Shown piece by piece: positions 1 to 7,990 of a stretch of DNA of 8,028 bases (within the stretch, counting starts at the first letter, position 1; each line of letters starts with the position of its first letter). The stretch covers positions 1-8,028 of the forward strand of contig DATLQA010000043.1 of NCBI GenBank assembly GCA_035535495.1, written 5' to 3'. Source of the stretch: DASUZB01 sp035535495 (lineage in GTDB: Bacteria > Actinomycetota > CALGFH01). The position numbers were made by a program, and so were the translations under genes. Below the pieces are notes generated by a model. It saw only the letters and a program-made list of their open reading frames with translations, made no database searches and was not told where the DNA came from.

Positions 1-22
1 GTGCCGCCCGGTGCCGCTCCGA

Positions 23-1018
23 CTAGGGCCAGCGGATCCGGTCGACCCAGAGCAGGTCGTCGTCGAGCAGCGGCGTGATCAGCTCGTCGACGTCGGCGAC
101 GCGGCCACCGGGGACGGCCGCGGCGAACAGCTCCTGGCCGGCCCATTCCCAGCGGACGCCGAGCGCGTCCAGCCCGGCGAGCAGGTCGTTGCAGCGGGCG
201 AGCTGCTCGTCGTCGCGCGGCATCGGGGTCACCCGCAGCGTCGCGTAGCTGGACGCCACGGTGACCTCCTGGACCACCGCCTCGTGCCCGGAATCCGGGG
301 CCACCCGCACGCGGTCGCCGAGCACCAGCTGACCCAGGAACGGCACCACCACGATCTCGAACTCGTCCTGGCCGACCTGCCGGCTCGGCAGCGCCTCCCA
401 CCGGCCCGACCAGACGTCGAGGTCGTCCACGTCGCGCGCCTGGACCACCGGGCCCGGATGCTCCCAGGTGCGGTCGTCGTGCAGCAACGGCTCCGGCCAG
501 GGGTCGTCGCTGTCGAGCAGCGGCTGGGTCCGGTGGAACTCGCTGGCCGGGTCGTCGGGGAAGCGGCCATGGCGGTCTGGCAGGACCACCTGCAGGATCG
601 GGAACTCGTCCAGGTACCAGTCGATCGCCATGCCGAAATAGGGCGCGTACCACTCGGGCCGCACCGCCGCGAGCCGGACCTTGTGCTCGGTGAGCACCCC
701 GCCGTCGGTCGCCCCCGGCACGAACCGCTCTCCCCGCTGCACCCGCTCGGCCATCATGTTGAGCAGCAGCGTCGCCTGGCTGCCGCCGATACCGAACATG
801 GCCAGCTCGGGGTGGCCGAACGAGGTGAACAGCCCGATGGTGTACGTCCACGGCGGGTGCAGCGGGTCGCCCACCACCATCTGCAGGTGCCAGCCGTAGC
901 GCTCCACGCTGGTCAGCACCGGACCGAGGCGGTCGGCCATGGCCGGGTCGAGCTCGGGCAGGGGCAGGTGCCGCTCGCCAGGGCGGCGCCACAGCATCCT
1001 CGAGAGCGGCGGTCTCAC
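23..1018 (-). CDS. DUF4262-DUF4265 two-domain protein, function unknown
   Basis: This 331-residue protein has no assigned function. Residues about 35-155 look like DUF4262: a WTYTIGLFTSFGHPEL stretch (residues 57-72), and a PDRHGRFPDDP motif (148-158) that resembles the usual end of that domain. Residues about 208-328 look like DUF4265: a conserved VVVPFLGQLVLGDRVRV core (223-239), then SGHEAVV and a short-strand ATLRV segment, ending in an LLWVDRIRW strand. An acidic, Pro/Trp-rich linker (about 160-205) joins them. There is no signal peptide or membrane segment, so it is probably cytosolic. The start is the GTG at 1016-1018, because GGAGG lies 6 nt upstream; a TTG one codon earlier would leave only 3 nt. 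It follows glnA on the same strand after 31 bp and is probably co-transcribed with it. Domain calls are from memory of the families; the gene is certain, its role is not. Confidence 0.85.
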   Translation of the reverse strand: MRPPLSRMLWRRPGERHLPLPELDPAMADRLGPVLTSVERYGWHLQMVVGDPLHPPWTYTIGLFTSFGHPELAMFGIGGSQATLLLNMMAERVQRGERFVPGATDGGVLTEHKVRLAAVRPEWYAPYFGMAIDWYLDEFPILQVVLPDRHGRFPDDPASEFHRTQPLLDSDDPWPEPLLHDDRTWEHPGPVVQARDVDDLDVWSGRWEALPSRQVGQDEFEIVVVPFLGQLVLGDRVRVAPDSGHEAVVQEVTVASSYATLRVTPMPRDDEQLARCNDLLAGLDALGVRWEWAGQELFAAAVPGGRVADVDELITPLLDDDLLWVDRIRWP

Positions 1019-1024
1019 CAAGCC

Positions 1025-1029
1025 CCTCC
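1025..1029 (-). promoter_or_regulatory. Ribosome binding site of the DUF4262-DUF4265 gene
   Basis: GGAGG on the minus strand, 6 nt before the GTG at 1018. It favours that GTG over the adjacent in-frame TTG at 1019-1021. It lies in the 31-bp gap after the glnA stop codon, so the gene can be translated from a shared glnA transcript. Confidence 0.7.
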
Positions 1030-1049
1030 AGGTGGCGTGCGGGCCCGGG

Positions 1050-2366
1050 TCACAGCAGCGGCAGGTAGCGCTCCCGCTCGAACGGAGAGACGTAGCGCTG
1101 GTACTGCTGCCAGTCCCGGTGCTTGTTGCGAAGGAAATACTCGAAGACGTGCTCGCCGAGCGCCTCGGCGACCAGTTCGGACGACTCCATGGCGGTGAGC
1201 GCCTGGTGCAGGTCGACGGGGAGGGGCCGGATGCCGAGCGCGCGGCGCTCCCCGTCGGTCATCTCGTAGATGTTGTCGCCCGCCTCCGGTGGCAGCTCGT
1301 AGGACTCCTCGATGCCGCGCATGCCCGCCGCCAGCATCACCGCGAAGGCCAGGTAGGGGTTGGCGGACGGGTCAGGCAGGCGCACCTCGACGTCGACGCG
1401 GTCGGACCGCCAGCCGCCCACCCGGACCATGGCGGAGCGGTTGCGCTGCGCCCAGCAGACCCAGGTGGGAGCGTCGTAGCCGGGCACGAGTCGCTTGTAG
1501 GAGTTGATCCACTGGTTGGTGACCGCGGTGTACTCGTGCGCGTGCACCAGCAGCCCGGCGATGAAGCCGCGGGCCACCTTGGACAGGTTGGCCTCCTGGC
1601 CGGGGTCGTAGAAGGCGTTGCGGTCGCCCTCGTAGAGCGACAGATGGGTGTCCATCCCGGACCCGGCCGTGCCCTCGAACGGTTTCGGCATGAAGGTGGC
1701 GTGAAGCCCAGCCTCGAGCGCCGCCTCCTTCACCACCAGCCGGCAGCTCATGATGCTGTCGGCCATGGCCATCGCGTCCGCCTCGCGCAGGTCGATCTCG
1801 TGCTGGCTGGGCGCGATCTCGTGGTGGGACTGCATCACCGAGATGCCCATCTGCTCCAGCATGCCGATGGCGACCCGGCGGAAGTCCTGCGAGAGGTCCA
1901 GCGCGGTCTGGTCGAAGTACGAGCCGGTGTCCAGCGGCCGTGGCGACTCCACCCCGGTGAACACGAAGAACTCCATCTCCGGAGAGGCGTACACCGTGAA
2001 GCCGCGGCTGGCGGCGCGCTCCAGGTTGCGGCGGAGCACCCAACGCGGGTCGCCGTCGAACGGGTCTCCATCCGGGGTCAGGATGTCGCAGAACATGCGG
2101 GCGACCCCGCCCCCGTTGCTCCGCCCGGGCAGCACCTGGAAGGTGCCCGGGTCGGGCTTGGCCACCATGTCGGCCTCCTGGACCCGCGCGAACCCCTCGA
2201 TGGCGGAGCCGTCGAAGTCGACCCCGCGCTCGAACGCCTCCTCGAGCTCGGCCGGGGTAATCGCGAACGACTTCAGGAAGCCGAGGACATCGGTGAACCA
2301 GAGGCGGATGAAGCGGACATCCTGGTCCTCGACCTTGCGCAGGACGTACTCCCGCTGCTTGTCCAT
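1050..2366 (-). CDS. glnA: Type I glutamine synthetase, GlnA2-like, with altered active-site residues
   Basis: This 438-residue protein belongs to the glutamine synthetase I family, which makes glutamine from glutamate, ammonia and ATP in a cytosolic dodecamer. The N-terminal beta-grasp domain includes FDGSAIEGF (51-59), with D52 and D66 matching the ammonium-site Asp50 and Asp64 of the Salmonella enzyme. The catalytic barrel has metal ligands E130 and E132 (PEMEF), E183 and E190 (HHEIAPSQHE) and E327. Length and sequence fit the short alpha class (GlnA2 of mycobacteria, Bacillus GlnA), which is not adenylylated; the tail region reads NIYEMTDGERRAL. Three positions are unusual: D239 replaces the metal-binding His of GMH, D298 replaces the flap Glu of GYEAP, and D325 replaces the Arg of RIEVR. 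I confirmed these codons on the minus strand. The ATG at 2366 was chosen because MDKQREYVLR matches the GlnA2 N-terminus; an in-frame ATG at 2432 would add 22 poorly conserved residues. The family is certain, but strict glutamine synthetase activity is less so. Confidence 0.96.
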   Translation of the reverse strand: MDKQREYVLRKVEDQDVRFIRLWFTDVLGFLKSFAITPAELEEAFERGVDFDGSAIEGFARVQEADMVAKPDPGTFQVLPGRSNGGGVARMFCDILTPDGDPFDGDPRWVLRRNLERAASRGFTVYASPEMEFFVFTGVESPRPLDTGSYFDQTALDLSQDFRRVAIGMLEQMGISVMQSHHEIAPSQHEIDLREADAMAMADSIMSCRLVVKEAALEAGLHATFMPKPFEGTAGSGMDTHLSLYEGDRNAFYDPGQEANLSKVARGFIAGLLVHAHEYTAVTNQWINSYKRLVPGYDAPTWVCWAQRNRSAMVRVGGWRSDRVDVEVRLPDPSANPYLAFAVMLAAGMRGIEESYELPPEAGDNIYEMTDGERRALGIRPLPVDLHQALTAMESSELVAEALGEHVFEYFLRNKHRDWQQYQRYVSPFERERYLPLL

Positions 2367-2386
2367 GAGCGGATCTCGCGGGTGAG

Positions 2387-2405
2387 GGGCACGTTCGACG
2401 TGCCC
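2387..2405. repeat. Perfect 19-bp inverted repeat upstream of glnA
   Basis: GGGCACGT-TCG-ACGTGCCC: two perfect 8-bp arms around a 3-bp centre, ending 20 bp before the glnA ATG. It could be an operator for a dimeric regulator acting on glnA or on both divergent genes. It could instead be a hairpin in the glnA leader mRNA near the start codon. The symmetry is directly visible; the function is inferred. Confidence 0.6.
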
Positions 2406-2504
2406 GGGCGGCAGGGTGGATGGCCAGGTCATGCTACCTCGGCGTGCGTGCCGCCGCTGCTATCGTGGCGGGTGGCGACGAAGCCCCTGACCCACCGGGG
2501 GCGA

Positions 2505-2509
2505 GGAGG
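2505..2509 (+). promoter_or_regulatory. Ribosome binding site that sets the nadE start
   Basis: GGAGG (within GAGGAGG, 2503-2509) lies 6 nt before the GTG at 2516. It selects this start over upstream in-frame starts that would run back towards glnA. The chosen N-terminus, VERLRLAGAQINPVVGD, is where NadE nitrilase domains normally begin. Confidence 0.75.
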
Positions 2510-2515
2510 TGCCAG

Positions 2516-4258
2516 GTGGAACGGCTGCGTCTGGCCGGAGCCCAGATCAACCCGGTCGTCGGCGACATCGACGGCAACGCCGACCGCATCCTGGCGGCCT
2601 ACGCCGACGCCGTCGGCCACGGCGCCCACCTGGTGGTCTTCCCCGAGCTCACGGTCACCGGCTACCCGCCGGAGGACCTGGTGTTCAAACCGTCGTTCCT
2701 GGCCGCGAGCCAGGCGATGATGCAGCGCCTGGCCCGCGAGACCGACGAGACCGCGGCCGTGTTCGGCTTCGTGGAGCCGACCCCCGCCGGGCCGGCCAAC
2801 GCGGCCGCGCTCTGCGCCCACGGCCGGGTGCTCGGCGTCTACCACAAGATCCTGCTGCCCAACTACGGCGTGTTCGACGAGGAGCGCTACTTCGTCCCCG
2901 GCGACGAGCTGCTCCTCGCCCGCTTCGGCGGCGTCGAGGTGGCCGTGACCATCTGCGAGGACCTGTGGTTCCCGTGGGGGCCGATGGCGTCGGCGGCCGC
3001 CGCCGGCGCCGAGGTGGTGGTCAGCCTCAACGCCTCGCCCTACCGGCTGGAGAAGGGCGACCGGCTCGCCCCGATGCTGGCCACCCGCGCCGCCGACCAC
3101 GGCACCCACCTGTTCTGGGTCAACCAGTACGGCGGCCAGGACGAGCTGATCTTCGACGGGCAGAGCGCCTATGTGGACCCGCAGGGCCGCACCCTGGCCA
3201 GGGCCAGCGCGTTCGCCGAGGAGCTGCTGCTGGTCGACCTCAGCCTGGAGGAAGGGGCCACCGCGCGCCTGTCCGACCGGCCGCGCCGCTCCCCGGTCAC
3301 CGATGCCCGCCCGGCGCTCGGCGTGCGCCGCGTCCAGGTGACCGAGAACCTGCCCGACCCGGGCGCGCCGGTCGGCCAGCGCCTCGCCCCGACCCTCGGC
3401 ACCGAGGAGGAGGTCTACCGGGCGCTGGTCACCGCCACCCGCGACTACGTCGGCAAGAACGGCTTCTCCTCGGTGCTGATCGGGCTCTCGGGCGGGATCG
3501 ACTCCAGCCTGGTGGCGGCGGTGGCGACCGACGCCCTCGGCCGCGACCGGGTCACCGGGGTGGCGATGCCGTCGGCCCACTCGTCGGAGGGAAGCGTCAC
3601 CGACGCTCGCGCGGTCGCCGCCAACCTCGGCATCCGCCTGCAGGTGCTGCCGATCGTCGAGCCGGTGGAGGCGTTCCTGTCGGTGCTGAAAGAGCCGTTC
3701 GCCGGGACCGAGGAGGGCGTCGCCGAGGAGAACCTGCAGGCACGCGCCCGCGGTGTGCTGCTGATGGGCCTGTCCAACAAGTTCGGCAGCCTGGTACTGA
3801 ACACCGGCAACAAGTCCGAGCTGGCGGTCGGCTACTGCACCCTCTACGGCGACATGGCCGGCGGGTTCGCGGTGATCAAGGACGTGCCCAAGACGCTCGT
3901 GTACGAGCTGGCCCGCTGGCGCAACGAGGCGGGCGTGGTGATCCCCCAGTCGGTGCTGGACAAGCCGCCATCGGCCGAGCTCCGCCCCGGCCAGGTGGAC
4001 AGCGACTCGCTGCCGCCCTACGAGGTGCTGGACCCGGTCCTCGAGGGCTACGTCGAGGGCGACCTCAGCATCGACGAGCTGGTCACCCAGGGGTTCGACC
4101 GCGAGCTGGTCGAGCGGGTGATCCGGCTGGTCGACGGCGCCGAGTACAAGCGCCGGCAGGCGCCGCCTGGGCCCAAGGTCACCGGTCGGGCGTTCGGCAA
4201 GGACCGCCGCCTGCCGATCACCAACCGCTTCCGCGGGCGCACCGAGGCGAGCCGCTAG
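2516..4258 (+). CDS. nadE: Glutamine-dependent NAD+ synthetase
   Basis: This 580-residue enzyme performs the last step of NAD+ synthesis: ATP-dependent amidation of nicotinic acid adenine dinucleotide, with ammonia taken from glutamine. The N-terminal nitrilase-type glutaminase domain (about 1-270) carries the Glu-Lys-Cys triad: E44 in VFPEL, K111 in YHKILLPNYGVFDE and C148 in TICEDLW. The C-terminal synthetase domain (about 290-580) has the ATP P-loop LSGGIDSS (324-331), the NTGNKSELAVGYCTLYGD segment (429-446) and the conserved KPPSAELRP and YKRRQAPPGPKV blocks. Both domains look complete. It is the short form of about 550-580 residues, clearly smaller than the roughly 680-residue mycobacterial NadE. 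The GTG start is supported by a strong GGAGG. It is divergent from glnA, whose family product is its ammonia donor, and 104 bp ahead of the DUF1800 gene. The cytosolic function is assigned with high confidence. Confidence 0.97.
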   Translation: MERLRLAGAQINPVVGDIDGNADRILAAYADAVGHGAHLVVFPELTVTGYPPEDLVFKPSFLAASQAMMQRLARETDETAAVFGFVEPTPAGPANAAALCAHGRVLGVYHKILLPNYGVFDEERYFVPGDELLLARFGGVEVAVTICEDLWFPWGPMASAAAAGAEVVVSLNASPYRLEKGDRLAPMLATRAADHGTHLFWVNQYGGQDELIFDGQSAYVDPQGRTLARASAFAEELLLVDLSLEEGATARLSDRPRRSPVTDARPALGVRRVQVTENLPDPGAPVGQRLAPTLGTEEEVYRALVTATRDYVGKNGFSSVLIGLSGGIDSSLVAAVATDALGRDRVTGVAMPSAHSSEGSVTDARAVAANLGIRLQVLPIVEPVEAFLSVLKEPFAGTEEGVAEENLQARARGVLLMGLSNKFGSLVLNTGNKSELAVGYCTLYGDMAGGFAVIKDVPKTLVYELARWRNEAGVVIPQSVLDKPPSAELRPGQVDSDSLPPYEVLDPVLEGYVEGDLSIDELVTQGFDRELVERVIRLVDGAEYKRRQAPPGPKVTGRAFGKDRRLPITNRFRGRTEASR

Positions 4259-4348
4259 GGTCCTCCGGCAGTTCTTGCCTGAGGTTCGGCGTCCTCTGAT
4301 CCGCCTCGTACATGCGCGTGCGCTACTGGACGGACCCCACGCCGTCGC

Positions 4349-4353
4349 AGGAG
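4349..4353 (+). promoter_or_regulatory. Ribosome binding site of the DUF1800 gene
   Basis: AGGAG, 9 nt before the ATG at 4363. The alternative in-frame ATG at 4312 has no comparable site, which supports the shorter protein. Confidence 0.55.
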
Positions 4354-4362
4354 ACGCCGCGA

Positions 4363-5664
<1,302 letters not shown>

Positions 5665-5685
5665 CCACCGACCTGGAGGAGTCGC

Positions 5686-6990
5686 ATGGCCCTGAGGCTC
5701 AACCGCCGCATCTTCCTGACCGCCGCCGGGGTCGGCACCGCCGGCGCGGTGGCCGCGCTGCGCCCGTGGGAGGCGCTGCTCGACGCGGCCGACCGCCAAC
5801 CGCTCGAGCCGGGGACCGGGGTGCTGGTGCTGGTCACCATGTACGGCGGCAACGACGGGCTCAACACGGTCGTCCCCTACGACGACCGGCGCTACCAGGA
5901 CGCCCGGCCCGAGCTGGCCTACAAGGCCGGGCAGGTGCTGCGGATCGAGGACGGTCTCGGCCTCAACCCGAGCCTGAAGCGGGTCAAGAGGCTGTGGGAC
6001 GACGGCCACCTCGCGGTCGTCCAGGGCGTCGGCTACCCGAACCCCAACCGCAGCCACTTCCGGTCGATGGACATCTGGCAGACCGGCTCGCCCGGGAGCC
6101 CCTCCCACTCCGGGTGGCTGGGCCGCTGGCTCGACGCGACCGGGACCGACCCGCTCAGGGCGGTCGGCATCGGCGCCACCCTGCCGATCCTGCTGGCCGG
6201 CGAGAAGACCGCCGGCGCGGCGGTGCCGCTCGGCCCGCTGGCGGTGCCGGCCGGACCCCAGGGGCAGGCGTTCCGCGCGGTCGAGGACCCGTTCCCGGGC
6301 CAGCCGCCGCTGGCCGCCCGGGTCGCCCAGTCCGGCGAGGACCTGCTTGCCGTCGCGGCAAGGCTGCAGCCAGTGCTCGACCAGGTCGAGGAGGGCGAGC
6401 AGAACGGCCCGGTGCTGGAGGGCAGCGGCGGCAAGGGCGGCGCCGAGCTGGCCCCGATGCCCGGCCTGGCCACCGGCCACGGCCCGGAGCGGGCCAAGAA
6501 GGCCGGCCGCCAGGGCGAGCTGGCCGACCAGCTCGGCATCGTCGCCCGCCTGGTCAAGGCGGGCGTGCCGACCCGTGTCTACAACGTGAGCCTGGGCGGG
6601 TTCGACACCCACGCCGACGAGAAGGGCACCCAGGAGCGGCTGCTGGCCGAGCTGGACGCCGGCATCGGCAGCTTCTTCGACGCGCTCGGCGACGACCCGC
6701 GCGGCAAGGGCGTGGTGCTGGCCACCTTCTCGGAGTTCGGCCGTCGGGTGGCGGCCAACGGCAGCCAGGGCACCGACCACGGCACCGCCGCACCCATGCT
6801 GGTGGCGGGCCGGTCGGTCCGCGGCGGCCTGCACGGTGAGCCGCCAGACCTCGCCGACCTCGACGACGGCGACCTCAAGCACACCACCGACTTCCGCCGC
6901 GTCTTCGCCACCCTGCTGGAGCGGGTGCTCGACGCCGATCCGGAGACCGCCCTGGGCAGGGGCCGGTTCGACGCGCTCGAGTTCCTGTAG
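5686..6990 (+). CDS. DUF1501 family protein with twin-arginine signal
   Basis: This 434-residue protein belongs to DUF1501, which is related to the alkaline phosphatase/arylsulfatase superfamily. An N-terminal NRRIFLTAAG (6-15) followed by a short Ala/Gly-rich hydrophobic stretch looks like a Tat export signal, so the folded protein probably acts outside the membrane. Family motifs are MYGGNDGLNTVVPYDD (52-67), YPNPNRSHFRSMDIWQTG (117-134), LGGFDTHADE (303-312), FSEFGRR (348-354) and GTDHGTAAPM (362-371). The Asp/His residues in these are plausible metal ligands. A Gly/Pro/Glu-rich, probably disordered segment (about 230-280) separates the two conserved halves. The start ATG has GGAGG 6 nt upstream. 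It forms a tight two-gene unit with the DUF1800 gene (21-bp gap). The substrate is unknown; hydrolase activity is an inference from the fold. Confidence 0.92.
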   Translation: MALRLNRRIFLTAAGVGTAGAVAALRPWEALLDAADRQPLEPGTGVLVLVTMYGGNDGLNTVVPYDDRRYQDARPELAYKAGQVLRIEDGLGLNPSLKRVKRLWDDGHLAVVQGVGYPNPNRSHFRSMDIWQTGSPGSPSHSGWLGRWLDATGTDPLRAVGIGATLPILLAGEKTAGAAVPLGPLAVPAGPQGQAFRAVEDPFPGQPPLAARVAQSGEDLLAVAARLQPVLDQVEEGEQNGPVLEGSGGKGGAELAPMPGLATGHGPERAKKAGRQGELADQLGIVARLVKAGVPTRVYNVSLGGFDTHADEKGTQERLLAELDAGIGSFFDALGDDPRGKGVVLATFSEFGRRVAANGSQGTDHGTAAPMLVAGRSVRGGLHGEPPDLADLDDGDLKHTTDFRRVFATLLERVLDADPETALGRGRFDALEFL

Positions 6991-7060
6991 AGGTCGAAAC
7001 CGCGGGCTTGCCCGGATGAGGGTACCGCCCAGGTCGCGCGAGCCAAGGGAGTGAGCCGCC

Positions 7061-7102
7061 TGCCACGGCCGCCGTCGCGCTGCCGGCGGGGCCGTAGTGG
7101 CA
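7061..7102 (+). other. Imperfect GC-rich hairpin between the DUF1501 gene and panB
   Basis: TGCCAC (7061-7066) pairs with GTGGCA (7097-7102). Inside it, GGCC and GCCG pair with the complementary bases of 7084-7093, leaving bulges at 7094-7096 and 7088-7089 and a 9-nt loop. There is no T-run afterwards. It may be a terminator for the DUF1800/DUF1501 unit or a structure in the panB leader. In this base composition chance pairing is quite possible. Confidence 0.35.
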
Positions 7103-7160
7103 CACTGGATGGGCCAGGGGACCCCGGACGGGGCTCCAAGGACATACAGAGGAGGCCGCG

Positions 7161-7952
7161 ATGCCGGTCACCATCACCGATCTCGCCGCCATGAAGGCGC
7201 GCCGGGAACGGTTCGTCATGCTCACCGCGTACGACGCGCTGACCGCGCGCGTGCTCGACGAGGCAGGCGTCCCGCTGTTGCTGGTCGGGGATTCGCTCGG
7301 CATGGTCGTGCTCGGCCACGACTCGACGCTGCCGGTCACCATGGAGGACGCGCTGGTGTTCACGGCCGCCGTCGCCCGTGGCGCGCGCAACGCCATCGTC
7401 GTCGGCGACCTGCCGTTCGGCTCCTACCAGGCGTCGAGCCGCGAGGCGGTCCGCAACGCCACCCGCCTGATGCGGGTCGGCGCCAACGCGGTCAAGCTCG
7501 AAGGCGGCGCCCGGTCGGTCAAGGCCGTCCGCAAGCTGGCCCAGGCCGGCATCCCGGTCATGGGCCACCTCGGGCTCACCCCCCAGTCGGTGAACGCCTT
7601 CGGCGGGTTCCGCGTCCAGGGCCGCGGCGAGCACGGCGACGAGCTGCTGGCCGACGCCCTGGCGCTGCAGGAGGCGGGCTGCTTCTCGCTGGTGCTCGAA
7701 GCGGTCCCGGCCGAGCTCGGCACCCGCATCACCCAGGCGCTGGAGATCCCCACCATCGGCATCGGCGCCGGCCCAGGCACCGACGCCCAGGTCCTGGTCG
7801 TCTCCGACCTGATCGGCCTGACCCCCGACCCGGCCCCCCGCTTCGTGAAGCGCTACGCCGACATGCGCGCCATCCTCACCGAGGCCGCCCAGCACTTCGC
7901 CAAGGACGTCGCCGAGGGCCACTACCCGGCCGCTGAACACCAGTATTCCTGA
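7161..7952 (+). CDS. panB: 3-methyl-2-oxobutanoate hydroxymethyltransferase
   Basis: This 263-residue enzyme, of normal family length, transfers a hydroxymethyl group from 5,10-methylenetetrahydrofolate to 2-oxoisovalerate, giving ketopantoate. It is the first committed step to pantothenate and CoA, in the cytosol. The single barrel domain shows GDSLGMVVLGHDSTLPVT (43-60), VVGDLPFGSYQ (80-90), KLEGG (112-116), GHLGLTPQSVNAFGGFRVQG (135-154), LEAVPAELG (179-187) and IGIGAGPGTDAQVLV (199-213). D44, D83 and E114 match the Mg2+ ligands of the E. coli enzyme, and E180 matches its catalytic Glu181. The last motif has TDAQ where CDGQ is usual, a minor change. GGAGG lies 5 nt before the ATG. The gene is 170 bp after the DUF1501 gene and is followed directly by a strong hairpin, so it ends the transcription unit. 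No panC or panD is seen in the window. Confidence 0.97.
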   Translation: MPVTITDLAAMKARRERFVMLTAYDALTARVLDEAGVPLLLVGDSLGMVVLGHDSTLPVTMEDALVFTAAVARGARNAIVVGDLPFGSYQASSREAVRNATRLMRVGANAVKLEGGARSVKAVRKLAQAGIPVMGHLGLTPQSVNAFGGFRVQGRGEHGDELLADALALQEAGCFSLVLEAVPAELGTRITQALEIPTIGIGAGPGTDAQVLVVSDLIGLTPDPAPRFVKRYADMRAILTEAAQHFAKDVAEGHYPAAEHQYS

Positions 7953-7956
7953 TTCA

Positions 7957-7990
7957 TTCGGGGGGGAGCCCGAGACAGCTCCCCCCCGAA
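7957..7990 (+). terminator. Strong hairpin terminator after panB
   Basis: The perfect 13-bp arms TTCGGGGGGGAGC and GCTCCCCCCCGAA enclose an 8-nt loop and start 4 nt after the panB stop codon. There is no T-run; a second run of seven C follows at 7991-7997. This is the I-shaped, U-less style often proposed for high-GC bacteria. The symmetry could also terminate a convergent transcript arriving from the right. Confidence 0.8.

Larger units (their letters stand above)
2367..2515. promoter_or_regulatory. Divergent glnA/nadE intergenic region with candidate promoters
   Basis: This 149-bp gap must hold the promoters of both divergent genes. Candidate -10 boxes of TANNNT form are TATCGT at 2461-2466 on the plus strand (for nadE, leader of about 43 nt) and TAGCAT at 2431-2436 on the minus strand (for glnA). 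Neither has a recognisable TTGACA-like -35 at 17 nt, so these are weak guesses. If the minus box is real, the inverted repeat at 2387-2405 lies within the glnA leader. I see no clear GlnR-type site. Confidence 0.35.

Noticed and set aside
2367..2432. Upstream extension of glnA to an ATG at 2432
   Set aside because: The 22 extra residues do not match GlnA2 proteins, whose N-terminus aligns with the ATG at 2366.
2420..2515. Upstream extension of nadE to an ATG at 2420
   Set aside because: The extra 32 residues are not NadE-like, and a strong GGAGG directs the GTG at 2516.
939..2720. A 593-codon plus-strand frame antisense to glnA
   Set aside because: The translation is low complexity and matches no family; the opposite strand encodes a complete glutamine synthetase.
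4259..4300. Weak hairpin (CCT/CAG against CTG/AGG) after nadE
   Set aside because: The arms are 3 bp each with an internal bulge, too weak to call a terminator.
6991..7160. Possible pan-motif RNA upstream of panB
   Set aside because: I could not find a stem with the characteristic paired bulged adenosines, so the name is not supported.
6579..7940. A 453-codon minus-strand frame across panB
   Set aside because: It is antisense to complete panB and runs through the intergenic gap; no ribosome site or domain is seen.
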